A DNA stretch of 64,000 bases. It comes from Candidatus Pedobacter colombiensis (GTDB lineage: Bacteria > Bacteroidota > Bacteroidia > Sphingobacteriales > Sphingobacteriaceae). Position 1 is the stretch's first letter, and every line of letters starts with the position of its first letter. Of this stretch, positions 26,809-36,117 are shown piece by piece. Below the pieces are notes generated by a model, which saw only the letters and a program-made list of their open reading frames with translations, was not told the DNA's origin and searched no databases. A program made the position numbers and the translations under genes. The stretch spans positions 4,340,001-4,404,000 of the forward strand of contig CP119313.1 of NCBI GenBank assembly GCA_029202485.1. The letters run 5' to 3'.

Positions 26809-28194
26809 ATGAAACGAACCTCATTTTACCTGTACATCTTAATGGCCTTTACCTTATTAGCAAGCGAATCCTCAGCTCAGGTAAAAACAACATCCAACAA
26901 AAACGAGGGCATAAAGCCTGAAATGAAAATCCAAAAAAACCTGACAGATGAACAGCTGTTAGATCTGGTACAAAAACAAACCTTCCGTTATTTTTGGGAT
27001 TTCGGACACCCTATAAGCGGTATGGCCCGCGAAAGAAGCAACATAGCTTATAATTATGGCAATGAAGTGGTAACAACAGGGGGAACGGGTTTTGGAGTAA
27101 TGGCGATCATCGTCGCCGCCGAACGAAAATTTATCTCTCGCGAACAGGCTGCATTAAGAACACAAAAAATAGTTGATTTTTTACATAAAGAAGCCGACAT
27201 GTACCATGGCGCTTTTCCACACTGGTTAAATGGTAGCACAGGCAAAACTATTCGTTTTAGCTTAAAAGACGATGGAGCCGACATTGTCGAGACCTCTTTT
27301 CTTTTTCAAGGACTATTAACAGCCAGAGAATACTATATTGCAGATAATCCTGTAGAAAAAAACATCAGAAGCAAAATAAGCGAAATGTGGAATGCTATTG
27401 AATGGAATTGGTTTACGCACAATCAAGACGTATTGTACTGGCACTGGAGTCCAAACCATGGCTGGGCCATGAATCACCAGATTAAAGGTTATAATGAATG
27501 TCTGATCACTTATATCCTTGCGGCAGGTTCTCAAAGCTATCCCATAAAGTCAAGCGCTTATTATGATGGATGGACAGCGTCAAAACACTTTTTAAACCAT
27601 AAAAATTACTATAATATTAACCTCCCTCTAGGTATGGAGTTTGGTGGACCATTATTCTTTGCTCATTATTCTTTTACCGGACTAGATCCAAGGGGGTTAA
27701 AAGACCAATATGCAGATTATTGGGAGCAGAATAAAAACCATACCTTAATTAACAGGGCTTATTGCATCGACAATCCTAAAAAATATAAAGGTTACAATGC
27801 CAATAGCTGGGGACTAACCGCTAGTGACAGTTGGGATGGCTATTCTGCACATTCACCCACAAATGACCTCAGTGTGATTAGCCCAACAGCTGCTTTATCA
27901 TCCTTCCCTTATACCCCAGAGTATTCCATGCAGGCTTTAAAGCATTTTTATTTTGACCTTGGTGATCAGCTTTGGACAGAATATGGTTTTGCTGATGCAT
28001 TTAGTGAAGAAAAGAACTGGTATGCAAAATCACATCTGGCTATTGATCAAGGACCGATTATTGTCATGATTGAAAATTACCGAACAGGTTTGTTATGGAA
28101 TCTCTTTATGAAAAGTACCCCAGCAATAAATGGGCTAATGCGTTTAGGTTTTACTAGCCCTGCCCTACCAGAACTCCCAACTATAAAGAAATAA
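26809..28194 (+). CDS. GH144-type glucanase, secreted paralogue
   Basis: The 461-aa protein has a cleavable signal peptide (SESSAQ) without a lipobox cysteine, so it is probably periplasmic. The PF10091 domain covers about 45-455 and follows the upstream paralogue closely: FRYFWDFGHPISGMARER, FPHWLNGSTG, GADIVETSFLFQGL, LYWHWSPNHGW and YNECLITYIL. The acidic residues Asp154, Asp158 and Glu230 match those of the paralogue. It lacks the Ig domain. In this layout one enzyme would cut polymer outside and the other oligosaccharide in the periplasm, with GH3 finishing to glucose. It is 13 bases before bglX. Confidence 0.88.
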   Translation: MKRTSFYLYILMAFTLLASESSAQVKTTSNKNEGIKPEMKIQKNLTDEQLLDLVQKQTFRYFWDFGHPISGMARERSNIAYNYGNEVVTTGGTGFGVMAIIVAAERKFISREQAALRTQKIVDFLHKEADMYHGAFPHWLNGSTGKTIRFSLKDDGADIVETSFLFQGLLTAREYYIADNPVEKNIRSKISEMWNAIEWNWFTHNQDVLYWHWSPNHGWAMNHQIKGYNECLITYILAAGSQSYPIKSSAYYDGWTASKHFLNHKNYYNINLPLGMEFGGPLFFAHYSFTGLDPRGLKDQYADYWEQNKNHTLINRAYCIDNPKKYKGYNANSWGLTASDSWDGYSAHSPTNDLSVISPTAALSSFPYTPEYSMQALKHFYFDLGDQLWTEYGFADAFSEEKNWYAKSHLAIDQGPIIVMIENYRTGLLWNLFMKSTPAINGLMRLGFTSPALPELPTIKK

Positions 28195-28207
28195 AAGATT
28201 ATTTATT

Positions 28208-30505
28208 ATGAGAATACCCTACCTATATACCCTACTTCTTTTTTGCTGCCCGGTTATCCTATTTGCACAGAAAAAAGTAACCCCAACACCCCATCCAAAG
28301 ATGGATACCTATATCAGTACCTTAATGTCAAAAATGACATTGGATGAAAAAATAGGACAGCTGAATTTACTTACCGGGGGCGAAGCTACCACCGGATCTG
28401 CTATAAGTACAGATGTAGAAAGCAAGATAAAAAAAGGACAGGTGGGCGGCATTTTTAGCTTAACTACTCCTGCCCGCATCCGTAAGGCACAGGAAATTGC
28501 AGTTCAGCAGACCAGGCTTAAAATACCGATTATATTTGGTCAGGATGTGATTCATGGTTATAAAACCACATTCCCTATCCCACTTGCACTTTCCTGCACC
28601 TGGGATATGGCTTTAATAGAAAAAACAGCCCGCATTGCTGCCATTGAAGCAACTGCCGATGGTTTGAACTGGACTTTTTCACCTATGGTAGATATTTCGA
28701 GAGACCCCCGTTGGGGCCGCATCTCTGAGGGCTCGGGAGAAGATACTTTTTTGGGTTCACAAATTGCAAAAGCAATGGTTAAAGGTTACCAGGGCGATGA
28801 TCTTTCTAAATATAACACCATGATGGCTTGTGTAAAACATTTTGCTTTATATGGCGCAGCAGAGGCGGGAAGGGACTACAATACAACAGATATGAGTTTG
28901 GATCGCATGTACAATGAATATTTACCTCCTTACAAAGCTGCCCTTGATGCAGGCGCAGGCAGTATCATGACTTCATTTAATGACATCAATGGTGTTCCGG
29001 CAACGGCTAACAAATGGCTGATGACGGACCTATTGCGCAAACAGTGGGGGTTTAAAGGCTTTGTTGTTACTGATTATACAGCCGTAAACGAATTGATGGA
29101 TCACGGTTTGGGTGACCTTCAAACTGTTTCGGCTTTGTCCTTAAATGCAGGTGTAGATATGGATATGGTTGGCGAAGGCTTTTTAACGACACTTAAAAAA
29201 TCCGTACAACAGGGCAAAGTAAAACCGGAAAAAATTGACAATGCTTGTCGCCTCATTTTAGAAGCCAAATACAAGCTCGGCTTATTTGATGATCCTTTTC
29301 GCTATTGCAACGAGGAAAGAGCTAAAACGGAAATTCTGACACCGGAGCATCTTGCCTTTGCCCGGAAGGCTGCAACTGAATCTTTTGTGCTCTTAAAAAA
29401 TAATCAACAAATTCTGCCTTTGAAAAAAACAGGTACTATTGCTTTAATAGGCCCATTGGCCAATACTGGTGCCAATATGCCTGGCACCTGGAGCGTAAAC
29501 AGTGATCTGGCCAATACCCAATCGCTTTTACAGGGAATGCAAGCCGCGGCGGGCACTGAGGTTAAAATCTTGTATAGCTTAGGTTCTAATTTGGTTTCCG
29601 ATGCTCAATATCAGGATAGAGCGACCATGTTTGGTCGTAATATCCCGCGTGATAATCGTCCGGAAGCTGAAATAATTGCTGAAGCGGTAAAACTAGCTCA
29701 GCAAGCCGATGTAGTAGTTACTGCATTAGGCGAAAGCTCGGAGATGAGTGGCGAAGCATCCAGCAGAACGAGTATAGAAATTCCTGATGTACAAAAACGT
29801 TTATTACAAGCTTTACTTAAAACAGGTAAACCAGTAGTACTGGTTTTGTTTACCGGCAGGCCATTGGCTTTGAAATGGGAAAACGAAAATATCCCGGCCA
29901 TTTTAAATGTTTGGTTTGGCGGTACCGAAGCAGCGAATGCGATTCCTGACGTCTTGTTTGGCGCAGTAAACCCATCGGGTAAACTGACTGCAACCTTTCC
30001 TCAAAATGTAGGTCAGGTTCCCTTATATTATGCACACAAAAACACAGGCAGACCATTAGCAGAAGGCAAATGGTTTAGTAAATTCCGTTCCAATTACCTC
30101 GATGTGAGCAATGATCCGCTTTATCCTTTCGGTTATGGTTTGAGCTACACTACTTTTGCTTACAGCAATTTAAAACTAAACAAAAACAGTCTTAAAGCTG
30201 GAGAATCCATTACAGCTAGTATTGAGGTAAAAAATACAGGAACTGTCGAAGGTAAAGAAGTAGTGCAATTATACATTCGGGATCTTGTAGGTAGTTCTAC
30301 TCGTCCGGTTAAAGAGCTGAAAGGCTTTCAAAAAATAAGTTTAAAGCCAGGAGAAAGTAAGACAGTGAGCTTTAAAATCACTGAAGAGGATTTAAAGTTT
30401 TTTAATACAGCTTTAAAATTTATAGCTGAGCCCGGAGATTTTAAAATCTATATTGGTGGCAACTCGAGAGATGTAATGGAAGAGCGATTTGCTTTGAAAC
30501 AATAA
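28208..30505 (+). CDS. bglX: GH3 beta-glucosidase
   Basis: The 765-aa exported enzyme (signal to LFAQ) has the full three-part GH3 layout: N-terminal TIM barrel (about 30-360), alpha/beta sandwich (about 385-610) and a fibronectin III-like C-terminal domain (about 660-755). Catalytic nucleophile Asp289 is in GFVVTDYTAVNEL. The substrate-binding Lys210-His211 pair is in VKHFALYGAAEAGRDYN, and the RWGRISEGSGEDTFLG stretch is typical of periplasmic BglX. In the GH144 context, sophoro-oligosaccharides (beta-1,2) are the expected substrate. It is the last gene of the locus and ends before a strong terminator. Confidence 0.93.
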   Translation: MRIPYLYTLLLFCCPVILFAQKKVTPTPHPKMDTYISTLMSKMTLDEKIGQLNLLTGGEATTGSAISTDVESKIKKGQVGGIFSLTTPARIRKAQEIAVQQTRLKIPIIFGQDVIHGYKTTFPIPLALSCTWDMALIEKTARIAAIEATADGLNWTFSPMVDISRDPRWGRISEGSGEDTFLGSQIAKAMVKGYQGDDLSKYNTMMACVKHFALYGAAEAGRDYNTTDMSLDRMYNEYLPPYKAALDAGAGSIMTSFNDINGVPATANKWLMTDLLRKQWGFKGFVVTDYTAVNELMDHGLGDLQTVSALSLNAGVDMDMVGEGFLTTLKKSVQQGKVKPEKIDNACRLILEAKYKLGLFDDPFRYCNEERAKTEILTPEHLAFARKAATESFVLLKNNQQILPLKKTGTIALIGPLANTGANMPGTWSVNSDLANTQSLLQGMQAAAGTEVKILYSLGSNLVSDAQYQDRATMFGRNIPRDNRPEAEIIAEAVKLAQQADVVVTALGESSEMSGEASSRTSIEIPDVQKRLLQALLKTGKPVVLVLFTGRPLALKWENENIPAILNVWFGGTEAANAIPDVLFGAVNPSGKLTATFPQNVGQVPLYYAHKNTGRPLAEGKWFSKFRSNYLDVSNDPLYPFGYGLSYTTFAYSNLKLNKNSLKAGESITASIEVKNTGTVEGKEVVQLYIRDLVGSSTRPVKELKGFQKISLKPGESKTVSFKITEEDLKFFNTALKFIAEPGDFKIYIGGNSRDVMEERFALKQ

Positions 30506-30544
30506 AGACTTTAAAAAGGCCTCAATTTCTTGTACACTCCATAA

Positions 30545-30590
30545 AACCCCAAGCTGGAACTCTGCAAAAGCGGAGTTCCAGCTTGGGGTT
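30545..30590. terminator. strong bidirectional terminator hairpin
   Basis: A 21-bp stem (30545-30565 with 30570-30590; core CCCCAAGCTGGAACT) has one G-T pair and an AAAA loop. T-rich bases flank it on both strands, though the runs are short. It lies between the convergent bglX (stop at 30505) and yebC (stop at 30622). Confidence 0.8.
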
Positions 30591-30621
30591 ACTTTCTAAT
30601 TATAAATAGTTTAAGAACTAT

Positions 30622-31347
30622 TTAATCTGCCATATTGTGATAAACGGCCTGAACGTCATCGTCCTCTTCCAGTTTATCAATTAATTTAAACACATCAGCC
30701 GCCTGTTCTTCAGTTACAGGAGTATGTGATAAAGCGATGCGTTCCAGTTTAGCACTTTTCATTTCTACACCAAGATCTTCCAATGCTTTTTGCATTTTTC
30801 CGAAATCTTCAAATGCTGTTTGCACTACAGCAATATCATTTCCTTCTTCATCTGCCTCCAGATACAATTCTTCCAAACCAGCGTCAATCAATTCAAACTC
30901 CAATTCTTCTAAATCTCTCTCTCCTGGTAAAAATCTAAAAATAGATTTGCGGTTAAAGATAAAATCTAATGAGCCTGTTTTACCTAAAGTACCACCAGTT
31001 TTATTGAAATAGCTACGTACATTGGCAACAGTTCTATTGGTATTGTCTGTAGCGGTTTCAATAAGCACAGCTACACCATGCATAGCATAACCTTCATATA
31101 CATACTCATCGTATCCATTCTCATCTTTATTCGAAGCACGTTTAATCGCAGCATCTACCCTATCCTTAGGCATATTTACTGCCTTAGCATTCTGGATAGC
31201 CGTACGCAAGCGTGAGTTGGTTTCAGGAGTCGAACCTCCGTCCTTTACAGCCATTACAATCTCTTTACCTATCCTGGTAAACTGTACGGCCATTTTGGCC
31301 CAACGTTTAAATTTTCTTTCTTTTCTAAATTCAAATGCTCTTCCCAT
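30622..31347 (-). CDS. yebC: YebC/PmpR family protein
   Basis: The 241-aa protein has the family opening MGRAFEFRKERKFKRWAKM, the VKDGGSTPETNSRLRTAI stretch and NMPKDRVDAAIKRA. This all-family fold binds DNA as a regulator in some bacteria and associates with ribosomes at polyproline stalls in others, so its role here cannot be settled from sequence. It is cytoplasmic and full length. The start codon lies 37 bases after the stop of tdh on the same strand, so the two may be co-transcribed. Confidence 0.93.
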   Translation of the reverse strand: MGRAFEFRKERKFKRWAKMAVQFTRIGKEIVMAVKDGGSTPETNSRLRTAIQNAKAVNMPKDRVDAAIKRASNKDENGYDEYVYEGYAMHGVAVLIETATDNTNRTVANVRSYFNKTGGTLGKTGSLDFIFNRKSIFRFLPGERDLEELEFELIDAGLEELYLEADEEGNDIAVVQTAFEDFGKMQKALEDLGVEMKSAKLERIALSHTPVTEEQAADVFKLIDKLEEDDDVQAVYHNMAD

Positions 31348-31384
31348 TTTCTTGTTTTACTTTTTATCGGTCCTCAGTCCGAGT

Positions 31385-32329
31385 TTATTTCTTTAAATTC
31401 TTTAACATATCTGTTGTCAGCTTAGCCAAATCAAATTCTGGTTTCCAACCCCAGTCTTTAGCCGCATAACTATCATCTATAGACCTTGGCCAGCTATTTG
31501 CAATTTGCTGACGTGGGTCATTATCGGTGTAAGTTAAGGTAAATTCCGGAATATGTTTCCTGATTTCAGCTGCAAGGATCTCAGGTGTAAAGCTTACACC
31601 TGTAAAATTATAACTGGACCGGATAGAAATCTTACTGGCCTCTGCGTCCATTAATTCAATAGTTCCCCTTATTGCATCGTCCATATACATCATCGGTAAT
31701 TCTGTTGCTGCATTTAAAAAAGAAGCATAACTCCCTTTCATCAACGCATCATGGAATATGTGGATAGCATAATCGGTTGTACCACCACCTGGAGCAGCTT
31801 TCCAGCTAATCAGTCCCGGATAACGGATGCTGCGTACATCCAGGCCATACTTATTAAAGTAGTATTCGCACCAGCGCTCGCCGGCAAGCTTACTTACTCC
31901 ATAAACTGTATTTGGATCCATCACACAAAACTGTGGCGTAAGATCTTTAGGCGAATTTGGTCCAAATACTGCAATAGAACTAGGCCAATAAACCTTTGCC
32001 GTTTTATAGGTAATGGCCAGGTCTAAAATATTTAATAAACCATTCATATTTAAGTCCCAGGCCAGCTTTGGATTTTGCTCGCCCGTGGCCGATAACAACG
32101 CCGCTAACAGGTATACCTGTGTAGGCTTATATTTTTGAAAGATGTTGTTTAAAGTATCCTTTTCAAGCACGTTTACAAACTCAAAAGGTCCTGAATTTTT
32201 GATGTCATAATCAGGTCTGCGGATATCACAGGCTACTACATTATCTTCACTATAGGTTTTACGTAGGGCAGTAACTAGTTCTGTGCCGATCTGGCCATTA
32301 GAACCTAATACTAATATTTTCTCACTCAT
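31385..32329 (-). CDS. tdh: L-threonine 3-dehydrogenase, SDR (epimerase-like) type
   Basis: The 314-aa protein belongs to the extended short-chain dehydrogenase group that oxidises threonine to 2-amino-3-ketobutyrate with NAD. The Rossmann motif is GSNGQIG (near residue 8). The catalytic region has WPSSIAVFGP and YGVSKLAGE with Tyr and Lys in YxxxK. The ARQQIANSWPRSIDDSYA-like end (DPRQQIANSWPRSIDD) is characteristic of this TDH type. I start at the ATG at 32329 (MSEKILVLG), because a -7 box at 32350-32357 and -33 TTTG at 32378-32381 lie inside the longer reading. Its product is the substrate of Kbl at 4241-5428. Confidence 0.88.
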   Translation of the reverse strand: MSEKILVLGSNGQIGTELVTALRKTYSEDNVVACDIRRPDYDIKNSGPFEFVNVLEKDTLNNIFQKYKPTQVYLLAALLSATGEQNPKLAWDLNMNGLLNILDLAITYKTAKVYWPSSIAVFGPNSPKDLTPQFCVMDPNTVYGVSKLAGERWCEYYFNKYGLDVRSIRYPGLISWKAAPGGGTTDYAIHIFHDALMKGSYASFLNAATELPMMYMDDAIRGTIELMDAEASKISIRSSYNFTGVSFTPEILAAEIRKHIPEFTLTYTDNDPRQQIANSWPRSIDDSYAAKDWGWKPEFDLAKLTTDMLKNLKK

Positions 32330-32349
32330 AAATAATTTATGGATTTTGA

Positions 32350-32381
32350 CAAAGGTAAATAAATGAACAAACCTATTCAAA
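32350..32381 (-). promoter_or_regulatory. candidate promoter of tdh
   Basis: On the minus strand TACCTTTG (32350-32357) matches TAnnTTTG, and TTTG (32378-32381) lies 20 bases upstream, as in the Bacteroidota -33/-7 layout. The implied leader is about 15 bases. This fits a start at 32329. Confidence 0.6.
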
Positions 32382-32450
32382 AATGTTCGTAGCAACCAAA
32401 ATTTATAGCCGATTATTTACATGGTGCTGTGGATTTATTTTTTGATTTAC

Positions 32451-32469
32451 AACAATTAATGTAATTGTT
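32451..32469. repeat. inverted repeat upstream of the sugar-oxidation operon
   Basis: AACAATTA (32451-32458) and TAATTGTT (32462-32469) are exact reverse complements around a 3-base centre. It lies 126 bases before the first ATG of the operon at 32595. It could be an operator, but the tract is AT-rich and chance cannot be excluded. Confidence 0.3.
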
Positions 32470-32594
32470 AAAAAATTGATTTAGTAACAAAAACATTATA
32501 TATTTACTTTATGGTGTATTTATAACACTAACTATTTTATTTTGCTTATTATTACAAAACAAAACGCAATTTAAACACACAATATCAACCAAAT

Positions 32595-33224
32595 ATGAAC
32601 AGAAGAGAAGCGGTGAGAAACGTTGCCTTTTTAATGGGGGGCGCGTTATCAGCAACTACAATTGGCGTATTTCTGGAAGGTTGCAATTCAACATCCACTA
32701 AGGCAAATAGCAGCTTATTTACTGCAGATCAGCAAAAGCTGGTTACGGAGGTCGCAGACATTATTATTCCTACAACCAGTTCTCCGGGCGCAAAAGCAGC
32801 GGGTGTTGGACCATTCATTACGATGATGATCAAGGATTGTTATCCGGACGATGCACAAAAGGCTTTTACAAAAGGCCTTGAAGATCTGGAAAAGCAAGCT
32901 AAGGATGAATATAAAAAATCCTTCATGGAATTAACGGTACCTCAACGCCAGGAATTATTGGGTAAACTGAGGGATGTAACTGTTGCCGCCACAAAAGCAG
33001 AAAAGGAAAAAATAGACCAACAGAAGGCACCAGAAACAACATCTATCCTTCCAAAAGATAAGCCTAAAATGGAGCCACGTTTCTTTTCTATCATCAGAGA
33101 TCTTACCCTATTGGGTTATTTCACTTCAGAAGTTGGAGCCACTCAGGCTTATGCATTTGTTGAAATTCCGGGCCGATATGATGGTAATGTACCATTAAAA
33201 CCCGGTCAGAAAGTTTGGTCGTAA
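32595..33224 (+). CDS. gluconate 2-dehydrogenase subunit 3-like protein
   Basis: The 209-aa protein has a twin-arginine-like start (MNRREAVRNVAFLMGG) followed by a possible lipobox EGC at residue 29. The mature part is the helical small-subunit family that accompanies GMC-type membrane dehydrogenases (LTADQQKLVTEVADIIIPTT-like region, TLLGYFTSEVG). It probably carries the partner GMC enzyme, encoded 23 bases downstream without its own signal, through the Tat pathway. It heads a ten-gene operon with a Tat-heavy protein set. Confidence 0.88.
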   Translation: MNRREAVRNVAFLMGGALSATTIGVFLEGCNSTSTKANSSLFTADQQKLVTEVADIIIPTTSSPGAKAAGVGPFITMMIKDCYPDDAQKAFTKGLEDLEKQAKDEYKKSFMELTVPQRQELLGKLRDVTVAATKAEKEKIDQQKAPETTSILPKDKPKMEPRFFSIIRDLTLLGYFTSEVGATQAYAFVEIPGRYDGNVPLKPGQKVWS

Positions 33225-33247
33225 ACCTTTTTATATAAAAATAAATA

Positions 33248-34951
33248 ATGAGCAATTTAAATGTTAAAGCAACAGCGCAGAACACTTATGATGCAATTGT
33301 TGTAGGATCTGGAATTAGCGGAGGTTGGGCAGCAAAAGAATTAACTGAAAAAGGTTTAAAAGTTTTATTGCTGGAAAGAGGCAGAAACATTGAACATATA
33401 AAAGATTATACCACGGCCATGAAAAAACCGTGGGAGTTTGAACATAGAGGCAAATTAACCGAAGCGCAAAAAGACACCCATCCGGTACAAAAAAGAGATT
33501 ACCCTTATACCGAATTTAATGAAAGCTTTTGGGTAAATGACCTGGAATGCCCTTATACAGAAGTTAAGCGTTTTGACTGGTATCGCGGATTCCATGTTGG
33601 GGGTAAATCATTAATGTGGGGGAGACAAAGTTATCGTTTCAGCGATCTGAACTTTGAGGATAACTTAAAGGATGGTCATGGTGTAGACTGGCCAATCAGA
33701 TATAAAGATATTGCCCCCTGGTATGATTATGTAGAGAAATTTGCAGGTATTAGCGGTCAGGCCGAAAACTGGCCTGCTTGTCCCGATGGTCAATTTCTCC
33801 CTCCTATGGAAATGAATTGTGTGGAAAAGGAGGTTAAGAAACGTATTGAAGCCAAATGGAACAAATCAAGGATTATGACCATTGGCCGCACAGCTAACTT
33901 AACTGTTGAGCACGGCGGGCGTGGTAAATGTCAATATCGTAACCTTTGTAGCAGAGGCTGTCCTTTTGGTGCTTATTTTAGCACACAATCGTCTACCCTA
34001 CCAGCGGCAGTAGCCACAGGTAACTTAACCTTGCGCCCATTTTCATTGGTAAACTCTATCATTTATGATAAGGAGAGTCAAAAAGCTAAAGGTGTAGTGG
34101 TTATTGATTCGGAAACCATGGAAACTACTGAGTACTTTGCAAAGATTGTATTCGTAAACGGATCAACACTGGGCACAACTTTCGTTTTATTAAATTCTAC
34201 TTCTGATGAATTCCCTAACGGGCTAGGTAATGGGAGTGGTCAACTTGGACACAACTTAATGGATCATCATTTCCGTTGTGGAGCGAATGGCAGAATAGAG
34301 GGCTTCGATGATAAATATACCTATGGAAAAAGAGCAAACGGCATTTATATTCCGCGCTACAGGAACATGGGTAATGATAAACGTGACTACGTAAGGGGCT
34401 TTGGTTACCAGGGAGGCGGAAGTCGTGGTAACTGGCATGCTGATGTTGCGGAATTGGCATTTGGTGGTGATTTTAAAGATCAAATGACTGTTCCAGGTGC
34501 CTGGACAATGGGACTTGGCGGATTTGGAGAATCACTTCCTTACTTTGAAAACAAAGTATTTATCGATAAAAGCAAGAAAGACAAATGGGGACAACCTGTA
34601 TTGGCCATTGATTGTGAGTTTAAAGATAATGAGCGAAAAATGCGTGTTGACATGATGAATGACGCGGCTGAAATGTTAGAGGCAGCCGGTGCCAAGGATA
34701 TTAAAACATTTGACAATGGTTCTGCTCCGGGTATGGCCATCCATGAGATGGGAACAGCACGCATGGGCCATGATCCTAAAACATCAGTTTTGAATAAATG
34801 GAACCAGATGCATGAAGTTAAAAATGTTTTTGTAACCGATGGATCATGCATGGGCTCGGCCGCATGTCAGAACCCATCATTAACTTATATGGCACTAACT
34901 GCCAGAGCCTGCGACTTTGCGGTTAGTGAACTAAAAAAAGGTAACCTTTAA
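33248..34951 (+). CDS. GMC family oxidoreductase (FAD sugar dehydrogenase)
   Basis: The 567-aa flavoprotein has the N-terminal FAD Rossmann motif VGSGISGGWAAKEL and ERG, and the C-terminal GMC region with GSAACQNPSLTYMALTARA and HEMGTARMGHDP, plus a cysteine-containing segment CQYRNLCSRGCPFGA. It has no export signal, so it probably rides with the Tat-bearing subunit 3 upstream. The likely reaction is oxidation of a sugar or glycoside hydroxyl, perhaps at C3, with electrons passed to the cytochrome c lipoprotein in the same operon. Its stop overlaps the next ATG (TAATG). The substrate is not readable from sequence. Confidence 0.92.
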   Translation: MSNLNVKATAQNTYDAIVVGSGISGGWAAKELTEKGLKVLLLERGRNIEHIKDYTTAMKKPWEFEHRGKLTEAQKDTHPVQKRDYPYTEFNESFWVNDLECPYTEVKRFDWYRGFHVGGKSLMWGRQSYRFSDLNFEDNLKDGHGVDWPIRYKDIAPWYDYVEKFAGISGQAENWPACPDGQFLPPMEMNCVEKEVKKRIEAKWNKSRIMTIGRTANLTVEHGGRGKCQYRNLCSRGCPFGAYFSTQSSTLPAAVATGNLTLRPFSLVNSIIYDKESQKAKGVVVIDSETMETTEYFAKIVFVNGSTLGTTFVLLNSTSDEFPNGLGNGSGQLGHNLMDHHFRCGANGRIEGFDDKYTYGKRANGIYIPRYRNMGNDKRDYVRGFGYQGGGSRGNWHADVAELAFGGDFKDQMTVPGAWTMGLGGFGESLPYFENKVFIDKSKKDKWGQPVLAIDCEFKDNERKMRVDMMNDAAEMLEAAGAKDIKTFDNGSAPGMAIHEMGTARMGHDPKTSVLNKWNQMHEVKNVFVTDGSCMGSAACQNPSLTYMALTARACDFAVSELKKGNL

Positions 34952-36111
34952 TGGAAAATAGAAAACTTAGAATGGGTATGATTGGTGGCGGTAAAGATGC
35001 TTTTATCGGCGCCGTTCATCGAATAGCTGCAAATATTGACGGGCAGGTCGAATTCTGCTGCGGTGCATTGAGTGTAAATCCTGAAGTAGCTAAGGAATCC
35101 GGCAAAATGTTGTTCCTTCCTGACGACAGGACTTACTCAAATTATGAAGAGATGATCACGCAGGAGAGTAAATTGCCTGCGGATAAACGGATAGATTTTA
35201 TTACGATTGTGACGCCTAACTTTGCCCATTTTGCACCTGCAATGATGGCGCTTGACCATGGCTTTAATGTGGTGATTGAAAAGCCTATTACTTTATCACT
35301 CGATGAGGCTAAACTGTTACAACAAAAAGTTAAGGAAACAGGATTAACTTTATGCTTAACCCACACTTACTCGGGCTACCCGATGGTAAAACAGGCCAGA
35401 CAGATGGTTGCTGCTGGTCAGCTGGGTGCCATCAGAAAGATCATGGTTGAATATCCTCAGGGATGGTTGAGTACACTCACCGAGCGTGAAGGCAATGCTG
35501 GTGCAGCATGGCGTACCGACCCTGCTAAAAGCGGGAAAAGTGGTTGTATGGGCGATATAGGCACTCATGCCGCTCAATTGGCTGAATACATTTCCGGATT
35601 GAAGATTACTAAACTTTGTGCAGACCTCAACATTGTGGTACCTGGAAGAGGGCTGGATGATGATGGCAATGTGCTGCTTAAATTTGACAATGGTGCAAAC
35701 GGAGTTTTAGTGGCCTCACAAATTGCTGCCGGTGAAGAGAATGCCTTAAAAATTAAAGTATACGGAGAAAAAGGTGGTTTGGAATGGCACCAAATGGAAC
35801 CGAATACTTTAATTATTAAATGGTTAGACCAGCCAGCACAAGTATACCGTGCCGGACAGGCATATTTGGCTGATGTTGCTAAACACAACACTCGTGTACC
35901 GGGAGGCCATCCTGAAGGTTACCTTGAGGCTTTTGCTAACATCTACAGAAACTTCGCACTAACCTTGAGGACAAAACTACAAGGTGGCACACCAACAGCA
36001 GTGATGCTCGACTTCCCCAATGTGGAAGATGGCGTCAGAGGAATGGCTTTTATTGAAAACACAGTGGCTTCAAGCCAGTCGGATCAGAAATGGTTTGATT
36101 TTAAAATATAA
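34951..36111 (+). CDS. Gfo/Idh/MocA family oxidoreductase
   Basis: The 386-aa protein has an N-terminal NAD(P) Rossmann domain (MIGGGKDAFIGAVHRIAA) with the conserved EKPITLSLDEA stretch that holds the catalytic-region lysine. Its C-terminal alpha/beta substrate domain includes HTYSGYPMVKQARQMV and GDIGTHAAQLAEYISG. It has no signal peptide, so it is cytoplasmic. It is translationally coupled to the GMC gene by TAATG. In this setting it probably reduces or oxidises a keto-sugar; the direction and substrate are unknown. Confidence 0.92.
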   Translation: MENRKLRMGMIGGGKDAFIGAVHRIAANIDGQVEFCCGALSVNPEVAKESGKMLFLPDDRTYSNYEEMITQESKLPADKRIDFITIVTPNFAHFAPAMMALDHGFNVVIEKPITLSLDEAKLLQQKVKETGLTLCLTHTYSGYPMVKQARQMVAAGQLGAIRKIMVEYPQGWLSTLTEREGNAGAAWRTDPAKSGKSGCMGDIGTHAAQLAEYISGLKITKLCADLNIVVPGRGLDDDGNVLLKFDNGANGVLVASQIAAGEENALKIKVYGEKGGLEWHQMEPNTLIIKWLDQPAQVYRAGQAYLADVAKHNTRVPGGHPEGYLEAFANIYRNFALTLRTKLQGGTPTAVMLDFPNVEDGVRGMAFIENTVASSQSDQKWFDFKI

Positions 36112-36117
36112 TACACC

